A stretch of 39,064 nucleotides of DNA from Pseudomonadota bacterium (GCA_023392035.1 JAEVZY010000365.1:1-39064); one strand, 5' to 3'; numbered from the stretch's first letter, positions 31,185-39,064 are shown. Program-made: numbers and translations. Notes: generated from the sequence alone by a model not told the origin.

Positions 31185-31492
31185 GCCTGCTGGATGTCTC
31201 CATCATGGGCCAGGCCTACAAGCTGGCCTGCAAGGAAGGCGAAGAAGAGCAGCTGCTGCAGGCGGTCTCTTATCTCGACGAGAAAATGTGTGGCATCCGC
31301 AATGCCGGCCGCGTGCGCGGCAATGATCGCATCGCGGTGATGGCGGCGCTTTCCATGGCGGCCGAGCTGTTGTCCACCAAGTCGGCCGATGGCCCGCTCG
31401 GGGAACTTTCGATGGCCCAGGTGAGACAAGCCATCGCTTCCATGCACGACACCCTGGACGGCGCGCTCAGCCCGCAGGAAAACCTGTTCTGA
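31181..31492 (+). CDS. zapA: Cell division protein ZapA
   Basis: A 103-aa ZapA-family protein that cross-links FtsZ filaments at the division site. Seen: the globular N-terminal part LDVSIMGQAYKLACKEGEEEQLLQAVSYLDEKMCGIR with the typical two beta-strands and helix, then the long helix ending in NDRIAVMAALSMAAELLSTK. The length is typical. It starts on an ATGA overlap with the ZapB-like gene and is followed by 6S RNA, the standard arrangement. Confidence 0.95.
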   Translation: MSLLDVSIMGQAYKLACKEGEEEQLLQAVSYLDEKMCGIRNAGRVRGNDRIAVMAALSMAAELLSTKSADGPLGELSMAQVRQAIASMHDTLDGALSPQENLF

Positions 31493-31619
31493 AGGCGCGA
31501 CGCGCGCAGCTCGCGATGCATGCGGGGCAATTGGCCGGTTCGCGCAAAACGCATTCGGTTCCCCGGTTTGAGAACTCGCATCCTTGTCTCCATCGCGCTT
31601 TCCACCCGCGGCGAAAGGT

Positions 31620-31647
31620 TTGACTTCACGAGGGAATCCGGTAGACT
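31620..31647 (+). promoter_or_regulatory. Sigma-70 promoter of 6S RNA
   Basis: TTGACT, 16 bp, TAGACT stands directly before the 6S RNA start near 31652. Between zapA (ends 31492) and this promoter nothing else is recognised. Confidence 0.75.
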
Positions 31648-31651
31648 TTGA

Positions 31652-31828
31652 GTCCTCCTGCGGTGTTCGCCATTGCCATATATTCCTTGAACCTTTAATG
31701 TGCATAGGCTGTGGAACATGGTCGACGGGCGTGAGCGTCGCTCGTCCGACGAACCCGAAGTTGACCTGACTGTGGCCACCTTGAACCGTAAGGTTCAGGA
31801 TGCCGGCAAAGCGGCACCTGCGGGACTC
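31652..31828 (+). ncRNA. ssrS: 6S RNA
   Basis: About 177 nt between zapA and the EVE gene. Seen: the closing stem from AGTCC at the start to GGACT at the end, the 5' TCCTGCGGTGTTCGCC, the central bubble region, TGGTCGACGGGCGTGAGCG, and the CCTTGAACCGTAAGGTTCAGG hairpin near the 3' end, all usual in betaproteobacterial 6S RNA. It mimics an open promoter and binds sigma-70 RNA polymerase in stationary phase. Ends are estimates. Confidence 0.9.
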
Positions 31829-31834
31829 TTTTCC

Positions 31835-31866
31835 AAAGCGGTTGCACCTGGTGCAGCCGCTTTTTT
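31835..31866 (+). terminator. Intrinsic terminator after 6S RNA
   Basis: AAAGCGG/CCGCTTT outer stem, TGCA/TGCA inner stem with one wobble pair and a CCTGG loop, then six T. It separates 6S RNA from the EVE gene. Confidence 0.88.
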
Positions 31867-31905
31867 CTTGTGCCGTTCGTTTGAATTCGTTTGAGGGGAC
31901 AGGCG

Positions 31906-32373
31906 ATGACAGGCAAGCGCTATTGGCTGATGAAGTCCGAACCGGATGAGGTCAGCATAGACGACGCGCTGGCTGCAGCGCAGCAGACGGTGCCCTGGAC
32001 GGGCGTGCGCAATTACCAGGCGCGCAATTTCATGCGCGACGCCATGCAGATAGGCGATGGCGTTCTGTTCTATCACTCCAGTTGCGCCGAACCCGGCATC
32101 GCTGGATTTGCCGAGGTAGTGAGCGGCGCCTATCCGGACCCCACCCAGTTCGATCCCAAGAGTCCCTACTACGATCCAAAATCGAAGAAGGAAGAGCCGC
32201 GCTGGCTGCTGGTGGATGTGAAGGCGCTCAAGAAGACGCGCGTCATCGGTCTGCCCGAAATGCGCGAAATTCCGGAGCTGGCCGAGATGGTGGTGCTGCG
32301 GCGCGGGAACCGGTTATCCATCACGCCGGTGACGGCGGACGAGTGGCGGACCATTCAAAAACTTGCCAAGTGA
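31906..32373 (+). CDS. EVE-domain (PUA-like) protein
   Basis: A 155-aa single EVE-domain protein. Seen: the N-terminal RYWLMKSEPDEVSIDD, W-x-GVRNYQARNFMRDAMQIGDGVLFYHSSC, PGIAGFAEVV and PRWLLVDV, the standard EVE sequence. EVE domains are thought to bind modified bases in DNA or RNA; the exact target of this short type is unknown. The ATG at 31906 (MTGKRYW) has AGGGG upstream and is preferred to a TTG five codons earlier. Downstream is a convergent hairpin region. Confidence 0.93.
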   Translation: MTGKRYWLMKSEPDEVSIDDALAAAQQTVPWTGVRNYQARNFMRDAMQIGDGVLFYHSSCAEPGIAGFAEVVSGAYPDPTQFDPKSPYYDPKSKKEEPRWLLVDVKALKKTRVIGLPEMREIPELAEMVVLRRGNRLSITPVTADEWRTIQKLAK

Positions 32374-32377
32374 TTTC

Positions 32378-32403
32378 CTGCGGCCGCGCTGGCGCGGCCG
32401 CAG
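32378..32403. terminator. Strong hairpin between convergent EVE and matB genes
   Basis: An 11-bp perfect GC stem (CTGCGGCCGCG with CGCGGCCGCAG) and a CTGG loop lie in the 58-bp convergent gap. No T-run follows on either strand, so it is not a standard intrinsic terminator, but it may stall polymerase or protect mRNA ends. Confidence 0.6.
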
Positions 32404-32431
32404 CATCGTGGTCGCGCCCCTGCCTGCCGGC

Positions 32432-33946
32432 TCAGGCGTATTGGTCCCGCAGCAGGTTCTTCTGCACTTTGCCCATGGCATTGCGCGGCAGCTCAGGGAC
32501 GAAGTGCACCCGCTTGGGCACCTTGAAGTTGGCGATCCGCGACTTCAGCGCCGCGATCACCTGCGCTTCATCCAGGGCCACGTTCGGTTTCAGTACCACC
32601 ACCGCGTTCACCGCTTCGCCGAAGTCCGGATGCGGCACGCCGATCACGGCCGATTCCGCCACGCCATCCATTTCGTCGATGAAGGATTCGATTTCCTTGG
32701 GATAGACGTTGTAACCGCCGGAGATGATCAAGTCCTTGCTGCGGCCGACGATGCTGACATAGCCATCCTGGTCGATGCGGCCGACGTCGCCGGTCTTGAA
32801 GTAGCCGTCCGCCGTGAACTCTTCCGCGGTCTTTTCCGGCATGCGCCAATAGCCCTGGAAGATGTTCGGACCCTTGACCTGGATATCGCCGATCTCGCCG
32901 GTCGGGCAGGGCTGGCCTTCGCCGTTCACCACCCGCAATGAAACCTCGGGCAGCGGCAGGCCGACGGTGCCGCCGCGACGATCTCCCGCATACGGATTGG
33001 AAGTCAGCATCACGGTTTCACTCATGCCGTAGCGCTCGAGGATGGTCATGCCGCTGCGCTGGCGGAATTCATTGAAGGTTTCCGTCAACAGCGGCGCCGA
33101 TCCGGAAATGAACAGGCGCATGTTGCGGCAAGTCTCGCGGCCGAACTCCGGCTCGGCCAACAGCCGCACGTAGTAGGTCGGCACGCCCATGAAGACACTG
33201 GAGCGCGGCAGATGGCGCATGACCTGCGCCGCATCGAATTTGGGCAGGAAGATCATCTTGCTGCCGCTGTACAGCGCGCCATGCGAAGCCACGAACAGGC
33301 CATGCACATGGAACAGCGGCAGCGCATGCAGCAGCACGTCTTGCGATTGCCACTGCCAGTAGTCGTGCAGCACCTTGGTGTTGGAAGCCAGGTTGCGATG
33401 GCTCAGCATGGCGCCCTTGCTGCGCCCCGTGGTGCCGGAGGTGTAGAGAATCGCGGCCAGGTCGTCCGGCTGGCTTTGCACGGTTTCGAATTGGTCGCTG
33501 TGATGCGCGGCGCGCTCCAGCAAAGATCCGCTGTTGCGCCCGTTATGCACTTCGCCCAGCGTGAACACGTGTTTGGTGCCGCACTTGAACGCGCTTTGCG
33601 CCACCCAGCCGAAATTGCCGGGCGCGCACACCACCACCGCCGGTTCGGCGTCGCCCAGGAAGTATTCGATCTCGGCCTGGCGATACGCGGTGTTGAGCGG
33701 CAGGTAGACCAGCCCGGCGCGAATGGTGCCCAGGTACAGCATCAGGGCTTCCGGCGACTTTTCCACCTGCACCGCCACTCGCGCGCCCTTGGCCAGGTTC
33801 AGGCTTTGCAGCAGGTTGGCGATGCGCGCGGTGGCACGCTCCAGGTCGTCCCAGGAGTAATAGCAGCCTTCATGGGTTTCGATGCAGCAGGCGCTTTTGT
33901 CGGCAGGGAAGCGGGAGGCAAACAGGGCGTAGAGGTTGGCGTTCAT
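32432..33946 (-). CDS. matB: Malonyl-CoA synthetase
   Basis: A 504-aa ANL-superfamily ligase of the MatB type, making malonyl-CoA (or methylmalonyl-CoA) from the diacid, ATP and CoA. Seen: VQVEKSPEALMLYLGTIRAGLVYLPLNTAY, the P-loop ILYTSGTTGRSKGAMLSH, VFMGVPTYYVRLL, RLFISGSAPLL, ERYGMSETVMLTSNPY, GPNIFQGYWRMPEKTAEEFTADGYFKTGD, SGGYNVYPKEIE and the C-terminal RNAMGKVQKN with the catalytic Lys. The blocks match characterised MatB enzymes closely. The ATG at 33946 (MNANLYALF) is preferred to a TTG five codons earlier. It is 22 nt downstream of a crotonase-family gene on the same strand. Confidence 0.93.
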   Translation of the reverse strand: MNANLYALFASRFPADKSACCIETHEGCYYSWDDLERATARIANLLQSLNLAKGARVAVQVEKSPEALMLYLGTIRAGLVYLPLNTAYRQAEIEYFLGDAEPAVVVCAPGNFGWVAQSAFKCGTKHVFTLGEVHNGRNSGSLLERAAHHSDQFETVQSQPDDLAAILYTSGTTGRSKGAMLSHRNLASNTKVLHDYWQWQSQDVLLHALPLFHVHGLFVASHGALYSGSKMIFLPKFDAAQVMRHLPRSSVFMGVPTYYVRLLAEPEFGRETCRNMRLFISGSAPLLTETFNEFRQRSGMTILERYGMSETVMLTSNPYAGDRRGGTVGLPLPEVSLRVVNGEGQPCPTGEIGDIQVKGPNIFQGYWRMPEKTAEEFTADGYFKTGDVGRIDQDGYVSIVGRSKDLIISGGYNVYPKEIESFIDEMDGVAESAVIGVPHPDFGEAVNAVVVLKPNVALDEAQVIAALKSRIANFKVPKRVHFVPELPRNAMGKVQKNLLRDQYA

Positions 33947-33968
33947 TTGATGAGGCTTCAATGGGACT

Positions 33969-34742
33969 TCACTTGCCGGTGAAGACCGGCTTTTGCTTGG
34001 CGAGGAAGGTGCGCACGCCTTCGCGGTAATCCTCGGATTCGAGGAAGGCGAAGGCGGCGCGCAATTCGGATTCGGTCAGGGCTTCGGGCGCGGGAGAAAG
34101 CCTGCGCACCAGTTCCTTGTTCATGCGCGCGGCAAGCGGCGCGCCGGCGGCGATGCGTTGCGCGCAGTTGCGCGCTTCGGCCTGCACATCATCGCTCAAG
34201 CGATTGATGAGCCGCTTCTGCAGGGCTTCTTCGGCGCCGAACACACGCCCTTCGAGCAGGATTTCCAGCGTGACGGCGCGACCCACCAGTTGCAGCAGGC
34301 CGATCATCTCGCCCGGCGCCAGCGGAAAGCCGAGGCGATTGATCGGAATGCCAAAGCGCGAAGCGGGATGGGCCAGGCGCAAGTCGCACACGCTGGACAG
34401 CTCCAGCCCGCCGCCCACGCACACGCCTTCAATCGCGGCAATGGTGGGATGCCGGCACTGCAGGATCGCCTGCAGGGTGCCGGCGATCATTTCGGTGTGA
34501 TAGCGGGTGCCGGCATCGGTGGTGCTGCGCACGCGCGGAAATTCCTCGATGTCGGCGCCGGCGGCGAAGTTGCCGCCTTCGCCGGTGAGAATGATGGCGC
34601 GCAGGTTTTCATCGGCGTGCAAGTCGCCGAAGATGCGCGCCAGGTCATGCCAGGCTTGCACATCCAGGGCGTTCAACTTGCCGGGATTGGAGAGAGTGAC
34701 GGTAGCGATCTGTCCGTCTATGGTGTATCGGGTGTTGGACAT
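33969..34742 (-). CDS. Crotonase-family protein with altered active site (possible acyl-CoA decarboxylase or hydratase)
   Basis: A 257-aa crotonase-fold protein. Oxyanion-hole segments AAGADI (60-65) and GGGLEL (110-115) are present and E114 is kept, but the second hydratase Glu is replaced by I134 in SRFGIPINRLGF, and no PaaG-type Asp follows. A plain enoyl-CoA hydratase is therefore doubtful. The end ESEDYREGVRTFLAKQKPVFTGK is similar to that of methylmalonyl-CoA decarboxylase and other crotonases. Because it sits between malonyl-CoA synthetase and a Bug receptor, a decarboxylase acting on malonyl-type CoA esters is one option. The ATG at 34742 replaces a TTG seven codons earlier. Fold secure, reaction open. 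Confidence 0.85.
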   Translation of the reverse strand: MSNTRYTIDGQIATVTLSNPGKLNALDVQAWHDLARIFGDLHADENLRAIILTGEGGNFAAGADIEEFPRVRSTTDAGTRYHTEMIAGTLQAILQCRHPTIAAIEGVCVGGGLELSSVCDLRLAHPASRFGIPINRLGFPLAPGEMIGLLQLVGRAVTLEILLEGRVFGAEEALQKRLINRLSDDVQAEARNCAQRIAAGAPLAARMNKELVRRLSPAPEALTESELRAAFAFLESEDYREGVRTFLAKQKPVFTGK

Positions 34743-34780
34743 GCGCCAGCCGCCTTCCTTCAAACCTGGTGATGCCCGAC

Positions 34781-35749
34781 TCAGTCGAGCTTGACGTTGG
34801 CGGTCTTGGCGACGTTATGCCAGCGTGCGATTTCGGACGTGACGAAAGCACCGAACTGGGCCCGCACCATGTTAGGCGTATCCGAGCCGTTGGCCAGCCA
34901 GGACGCTTTCACCTCGGGCGCGTTGAGTGCTTTCTGCACTTCGGCCGTCATCTTGTCGACGATGGGCAGCGGGGTGTTCTTGGGCGCCCACAAGGCGTAC
35001 CAGGTCGAGACTTCATAGCCCGGCACGCCGGCTTCGGCGGTGGTCGGCACGTCCGGGAAAGCCTGTGAGCGGCGCGGCGCAGCCACCGCCAGCGCCTTGA
35101 TGCGGCCACCCTTGATGTGGGCGGCGGAGGAGCCCAGGCCGTCAAACATCATGTCCACCTGGCCCGCGATCAGGTCTTGCAGGGCCGGGCCGGCGCCACG
35201 GTAAGGCACGTGGGTGATCTGGGTCTTGGTCTGGATCTTGAACAGCTCGCCCGCCAGGTGGTGCGAAGTGCCGTTGCCGGCCGAGGCGTAATTCAGCTTG
35301 CCGGGATTGGCGTGCGCGTACTCGATCAGCGATTTCAGGTCAGGCGCCTTGACCCGCTGCGGATTGACCACGATCACCTGCGGCGGCGTCGCCAGCAGGG
35401 CGATGGGAATGAAATCCTTCTCGATGTCGTAGTCCAGCTTGGGGTAGATGGAAGGCGCAATCGCGTGGTGGGCCGCGCCGACAAAGAAGGTGTAGCCATC
35501 CGGCGCAGCCTTGGCGGCGATCGCCGCGCCGATGGTGCCGCCGGCGCCGCCGCGGTTGTCGATGATCACCTGCTTGCCGAGCTGCTTGGTGAGTTGCGCC
35601 GCCAGCGGCCGGGCAAAGGCGTCGGTGCCGCCGCCGGCCGGGAAGGGAACGATCAGGGTCACGGCACGGTCGGGCCAGCCGTTCTGGGCATAGCTGTGGG
35701 CGGCAAGGGCCAGGCCTGCGGCCATCAGCAGCAGCGATTTGAATTTCAT
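34781..35749 (-). CDS. Bug-family periplasmic substrate receptor (TTT type) near matB
   Basis: A 322-aa Bug/TctC receptor. Seen: a Sec signal over residues 1-21 (LLLMAAGLALAAHSYAQ), then WPDRAVTLIVPFPAGGGTDAFARPLA, VIIDNRGGAGGTIG and APDGYTFFVGAAHH. It has TGTCTCCTC (reverse of GAGGAGACA) before the ATG. It precedes the crotonase and matB by 38 nt on the same strand, so a diacid such as malonate is a possible ligand; TTT receptors often bind di- and tricarboxylates. No membrane subunits are in the window. The gap to lgt is 26 bp, so its promoter may be in the lgt end. Confidence 0.92.
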   Translation of the reverse strand: MKFKSLLLMAAGLALAAHSYAQNGWPDRAVTLIVPFPAGGGTDAFARPLAAQLTKQLGKQVIIDNRGGAGGTIGAAIAAKAAPDGYTFFVGAAHHAIAPSIYPKLDYDIEKDFIPIALLATPPQVIVVNPQRVKAPDLKSLIEYAHANPGKLNYASAGNGTSHHLAGELFKIQTKTQITHVPYRGAGPALQDLIAGQVDMMFDGLGSSAAHIKGGRIKALAVAAPRRSQAFPDVPTTAEAGVPGYEVSTWYALWAPKNTPLPIVDKMTAEVQKALNAPEVKASWLANGSDTPNMVRAQFGAFVTSEIARWHNVAKTANVKLD

Positions 35750-35775
35750 TTTGTCTCCTCGTTTATGTCGCTTCT

Positions 35776-36585
35776 TCAGCCGGCATCGAGGGCCGGCTTT
35801 CTGTGGTACGCGAGGAATAATAAAACAATTCCCAGGGCAATCATCGGCAGAGACAGCATCTGCCCGGCCGAAATGACGACCGGACCGAAATGGACTTCAT
35901 AGTCCGGGGTGCGAAAGTACTCCGTGAAAAAGCGTGCTGCGCCATAACCGGCGGCGAAAACGCCTGACACCGCCATCATCGGCCGCGGCTTGCGTGCGAA
36001 CAGCCAGACCACGATGAACAGCAGCACGCCATCCACCAGCGCCTGATAGATGGGAGAAGGGTGGCGCGGCAACTGGTCCACATTGGGCCAGATCATGGCC
36101 CAGGGCAGGCTGGGATCGGCCACCCGGCCCGGCAATTCGGCATTGATGAAATTGCCGATGCGCCCGGCCGCATAGCCCAGCGGCACCAGGGGCGCGATGA
36201 AGTCCATCACTTCCATCAGGTGGCGGCCGTTCTTGCGCGCCCACAGGTACATGGCCAGCATCACGCCCAGGAAGCCGCCATGAAAAGACATGCCGCCTTT
36301 CCACACGGCGAAGATCTCCAGCGGATGGGTGAAATAGAACACCGGGTGATAGAACAGCACTTCACCCAGCCGGCCGCCGATGACCACCCCCAGCACGCCA
36401 TAGAACAGCATGTCGTCCAGGTCTTCCTTCTTCCAGTGCGCGGCAGCGATATGCGGCTGGGCGATGCGCAGCCGACCCAGCGCCAGGAACAGGATGAAAG
36501 CCAGCAGATACATCAAGCCGTACCAGCGCACCGCCAAGGGGCCGAGGTGAAAGGCGACCGGGTCCGGCATGGGATGAATCAGCAT
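35776..36585 (-). CDS. lgt: Phosphatidylglycerol--prolipoprotein diacylglyceryl transferase
   Basis: A 269-aa inner-membrane enzyme that adds diacylglycerol to the lipobox Cys of prolipoproteins. Seen: AVRWYGLMYLLAF near the start, the HGG segment GGMSFHGGFLGVMLA, the Lgt signature GYAAGRIGNFINAELPGR, and seven hydrophobic segments. The length is typical. It starts exactly at the base before the LysR stop codon ends, with no spacer, so it is probably co-transcribed with that regulator. Confidence 0.97.
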   Translation of the reverse strand: MLIHPMPDPVAFHLGPLAVRWYGLMYLLAFILFLALGRLRIAQPHIAAAHWKKEDLDDMLFYGVLGVVIGGRLGEVLFYHPVFYFTHPLEIFAVWKGGMSFHGGFLGVMLAMYLWARKNGRHLMEVMDFIAPLVPLGYAAGRIGNFINAELPGRVADPSLPWAMIWPNVDQLPRHPSPIYQALVDGVLLFIVVWLFARKPRPMMAVSGVFAAGYGAARFFTEYFRTPDYEVHFGPVVISAGQMLSLPMIALGIVLLFLAYHRKPALDAG

Positions 36586-37491
36586 TCAGTTTTTCCTTTT
36601 TGGTGAAGACAGGAGCGAAAGAAAAGCGCGCAGCACCGGCGAGGGATTGTCGCGCCGCCAGGCAAAGCCGGTTTCTATGCTGGGCGTGGTTTCGCGCAAT
36701 TTGCGGTACACCACGCCCGGCCGCTTCAAATTGGAAACCGATTGTGGCACAAGGGCTATGCCCATGCCGGCCGAAACCAGGGCGACGATGGTTTGCATCT
36801 GGATTGCTTCCTGGCCGATCTCGGGCGCCAGTCCACCCTGGGCCAGGCAGGACAGGATGGCGTCATGAAAGGCGGGCGCGATGCGGCGCGGAAAAAGCAC
36901 CAGCGGCTGGCCCGCCAGCGCAGAGAGCGGCACCGGCCCGCGCGCCGGCAGGCCGCGCAGGCCTTCGGGCGCGGCCAGCACCAGCGGCTCGGACAGCACC
37001 GGCCGGTAATCCAGTTCGGCGGCGACGCGCTCGGGCAGGGGCGGAATCAGCAGGCCAAGATCGGTGCGCCCGGCCGCCAGGTCTTGAACCTGGACGTCGC
37101 TGGTGGCTTCCTGCAAATCGATCCGCACTTGCGGGTAGCGCTGGCGAAAGGCGCGCAGGAAATTCGGCAAGACGCTGTAATCGGCAATCGAGACAAAGGC
37201 CACGGAAAGGCGTCCCGATTCGCCGGCGGCGGCGCGCCGGGTCAGTTCCGGCAAGCCCTCCATCTGCTGCAGCATGCGCCGCGCTTCCGGCAGCAAGGCG
37301 ATGCCGGCGGCGGACAGGCCGACGCTGCGGCTGCTGCGCACGAACAGCGGCGTGCCCAGTTCGTTTTCCAGTTGCCGGATCGATTGCGACAGGGGCGGCT
37401 GGGTCATGTGCAGGCGCGCGGCGGCGCGGCCGAAGTGCATCTCTTCGGCAACAGCGATGAAATGACGCAGTTGGCGCAGCTCGATAGCCAT
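36586..37491 (-). CDS. LysR-type transcriptional regulator, divergent from ilvD
   Basis: A 301-aa LysR regulator. Seen: the N-terminal helix-turn-helix (ELRQLRHFIAVAEEMHFGRAAARLHMTQPPLSQSIRQLENELGTPLFVRSSRSVGLSAAG, about residues 4-63) of the CatR/BenM-like subgroup, then the effector domain (GESGRLSVAFVSIADYSVLPNFLRAF). The ATG at 37491 gives the family start; 29 more codons are open upstream but cross the promoter region. It abuts lgt with zero spacing and is divergent from ilvD. The effector could be an aromatic- or diacid-related compound, and the matB group downstream of lgt is a possible target; both are inference. Confidence 0.93.
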   Translation of the reverse strand: MAIELRQLRHFIAVAEEMHFGRAAARLHMTQPPLSQSIRQLENELGTPLFVRSSRSVGLSAAGIALLPEARRMLQQMEGLPELTRRAAAGESGRLSVAFVSIADYSVLPNFLRAFRQRYPQVRIDLQEATSDVQVQDLAAGRTDLGLLIPPLPERVAAELDYRPVLSEPLVLAAPEGLRGLPARGPVPLSALAGQPLVLFPRRIAPAFHDAILSCLAQGGLAPEIGQEAIQMQTIVALVSAGMGIALVPQSVSNLKRPGVVYRKLRETTPSIETGFAWRRDNPSPVLRAFLSLLSSPKRKN

Positions 37492-37531
37492 GGAATCGCT
37501 TGGAATCGCCCGGATAATCCAGTCGCAAAAC

Positions 37532-37555
37532 ATATCAATGATGCCTGAATGATAT
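37532..37555. promoter_or_regulatory. Candidate LysR operator between lysR and ilvD
   Basis: ATATCA (37532-37537) and TGATAT (37550-37555) form a perfect 6-bp dyad with T-N11-A inside, in the 127-bp divergent gap. A TTGACA at 37558-37563 on the plus strand could be a -35 element for ilvD; no clear -10 follows. Confidence 0.5.
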
Positions 37556-37618
37556 ATTTGACAGGTGAGGCATCGCAAGGCACTGTAGCGCCTTTCCGCT
37601 CACTGCACGGAGGCCAGC

Positions 37619-39064
37619 ATGGCTTACAACCGCCGCTCCAAGAATGTCACCCAGGGCGTTGCGCGCAGCCCGAACCGCTCGATGTATTACGCGATGGGCT
37701 ACCAGAAGGAAGACTTCGACAAGCCCATGATCGGCATCGCCAATGGTCATTCCACCATCACCCCCTGCAACTCGGGCCTGCAAAAGCTGGCCGACATCGC
37801 GGTGAAGACGGTCAAGGAAGCCGGCGCCAATCCGCAGATCTTCGGCACGCCCACCATTTCGGACGGCATGTCGATGGGTACCGAAGGCATGAAGTTCTCG
37901 CTGATCTCGCGCGAAGTGATCGCCGACTGTATCGAGACCTGCGTCAACGGCCAATGGCTGGATGGCTGCGTGGTGATCGGCGGTTGCGACAAGAACATGC
38001 CGGGCGGGATGATCGCCATGGCGCGCACCAATGTGCCCAGCATCTACGTGTATGGCGGCACCATCAAGCCAGGCAAGTGGAAAGGCCAAGACCTGACCAT
38101 CGTGTCCGCCTTCGAAGCGGTGGGCGAATTCACGGCCGGGCGCATGTCTCAGGAAGATTTTGACGGCATCGAGCGCAATGCCTGCCCCAGCTCCGGTTCC
38201 TGCGGCGGCATGTACACCGCCAACACCATGTCCTCTTCCTTCGAGGCGCTGGGCATGGCGCTGATGTATTCCTCCACCATGGCCAATCCGGACGACGAGA
38301 AGGTCGGTTCGGCGGCGCAATCGGCGCGCGTGCTGGTGGAAGCGGTCAAGAAAGACCTGAAGCCGCGCGACATCATCACCCGCAAGGCGATCGAAAATGC
38401 GGTGACGGTCATCATGGCCACCGGCGGCTCCACCAACGCTGTGCTGCATTACCTGGCCATTGCCCACGCTGCCGAAGTGGAATGGACCATCGACGACTTC
38501 GAGCGCATCCGCCAACGCGTGCCGGTCATTTGCGACCTCAAGCCTTCCGGCAAATATGTTGCCACCGACCTGCACCGCGCCGGCGGCATTCCGCAAGTGA
38601 TGAAGATCCTGCTCAAAGCCGGCCTGCTGCATGGCGATTGCATGACCATCACCGGCCGTACCCTGGCTGAAGAACTGGCCGAGGTGCCCGACGAGCCGCG
38701 CGCCGACCAGGACGTGATCCGCCCGATCTCCAAGGCCTTGTACGAGCAGGGACACCTGGCGATCCTGAAAGGCAACCTGGCCACCGAAGGTTGCGTGGCC
38801 AAGATCACCGGCCTGAAGAACCCGGTCATCACCGGCCCGGCGCGCGTATTCGATGACGAGTACACCGCCATGGACGCCATCCTGGCCGACAAGATCAAGC
38901 CGGGCGACGTGCTGATCCTGCGCTACCTGGGGCCCAAGGGCGGTCCCGGCATGCCGGAAATGCTGGCGCCGACTTCGGCCATCATTGGCAAGGGCCTGGG
39001 CGAATCGGTCGGCCTGATCACCGACGGTCGCTTCTCGGGCGGCACCTGGGGCATGGTGGTGGGC
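37619..39064 (+). CDS. ilvD: Dihydroxy-acid dehydratase, partial at window edge
   Basis: The first 482 codons of a protein usually about 557 aa long; the frame continues past the right edge. It dehydrates 2,3-dihydroxy-isovalerate and -methylvalerate in valine/isoleucine synthesis. Seen: the iron-sulphur cysteines C50 (HSTITPCN), C123 (GGCDKNMPGG) and C195 (CPSSGSCGGMYTANTM), the substrate-site segment GTPTISDGMSMGTEGM, and RYLGPKGGPGMPEMLAPT near the end. ACGGAGG precedes the ATG. It is divergent from the LysR gene. Confidence 0.97.
   Translation, partial: MAYNRRSKNVTQGVARSPNRSMYYAMGYQKEDFDKPMIGIANGHSTITPCNSGLQKLADIAVKTVKEAGANPQIFGTPTISDGMSMGTEGMKFSLISREVIADCIETCVNGQWLDGCVVIGGCDKNMPGGMIAMARTNVPSIYVYGGTIKPGKWKGQDLTIVSAFEAVGEFTAGRMSQEDFDGIERNACPSSGSCGGMYTANTMSSSFEALGMALMYSSTMANPDDEKVGSAAQSARVLVEAVKKDLKPRDIITRKAIENAVTVIMATGGSTNAVLHYLAIAHAAEVEWTIDDFERIRQRVPVICDLKPSGKYVATDLHRAGGIPQVMKILLKAGLLHGDCMTITGRTLAEELAEVPDEPRADQDVIRPISKALYEQGHLAILKGNLATEGCVAKITGLKNPVITGPARVFDDEYTAMDAILADKIKPGDVLILRYLGPKGGPGMPEMLAPTSAIIGKGLGESVGLITDGRFSGGTWGMVVG

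Noticed and set aside
31700..31894. Small open frame inside the 6S RNA region
   Set aside because: It overlaps the structured RNA and its terminator.
1..39064. CRISPR arrays, insertion sequences, phage genes, integrases
   Set aside because: No regularly spaced repeats, transposase or integrase motifs were seen on either strand.

Overview
The window is GC-rich, densely coded bacterial DNA. It most resembles a betaproteobacterium of the Burkholderiales, probably Oxalobacteraceae (Herbaspirillum-like). The reasons are the Bug-type periplasmic receptors, family III CoA-transferases, the trxA-rho-rpmE2 block, the zapB-like/zapA/6S RNA block, and lgt and ilvD of proteobacterial type. The genus is inference.

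Region 1 (1-20495) is a catabolic island of CoA-thioester chemistry. A PAS/AAA+ sigma-54 activator (5395-7134) sits inside it. Seven sequences matching the -24/-12 sigma-54 promoter with exact 10-bp GG-to-GC spacing lie in five intergenic gaps, and each points at an adjacent transcription unit. The units are: (A, minus, 5134 to beyond 1) BadI-like ring hydrolase, acyl-CoA ligase, enoyl-CoA hydratase, SDR dehydrogenase, acyl-CoA dehydrogenase; (B, plus, 7347-9045) thioesterase and CoA-transferase; (C, plus, 9237-14322) crotonase, DUF35 Zn-ribbon protein, thiolase-like protein, MaoC hydratase, acyl-CoA dehydrogenase, Bug receptor; (D, minus, 15656-14430) CoA-transferase; (E, plus, 15951-16751) crotonase; (F, minus, 19015-16801) CoA-transferase and Bug receptor; (G, plus, 19293-20495) ABC-type binding protein. 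A TGTCTGC heptamer recurs near these promoters and is a candidate activator site.

Unit A contains every step needed to turn an alicyclic acid such as cyclohexanecarboxylate into a ring-opened dicarboxylyl-CoA: ligase, dehydrogenase, hydratase, alcohol dehydrogenase, 2-ketocyclohexanecarboxyl-CoA hydrolase. Units B-G add uptake receptors, alternative CoA loading and further beta-oxidation or aldol-type cleavage. The working model is a sigma-54-controlled regulon for alicyclic (naphthenic or terpenoid-like) acids; the real substrate is not known from sequence.

Region 2 (20522-27546) holds a cupin/MFS pair with a divergent LysR regulator, a tRNA-Leu(CAA), four small proteins (two of them apparent paralogues, one DUF3606), a MATE exporter and an ArnT-like membrane glycosyltransferase.

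Region 3 (27653-32373) is core housekeeping: L31 type B, Rho, thioredoxin, a DUF2334 deacetylase-like protein, the ZapB-like/ZapA division pair, 6S RNA and an EVE-domain protein.

Region 4 (32432-39064) carries a malonyl-CoA synthetase/crotonase/Bug receptor set, lgt with an abutting LysR regulator, and the first 482 codons of ilvD, cut by the window edge.
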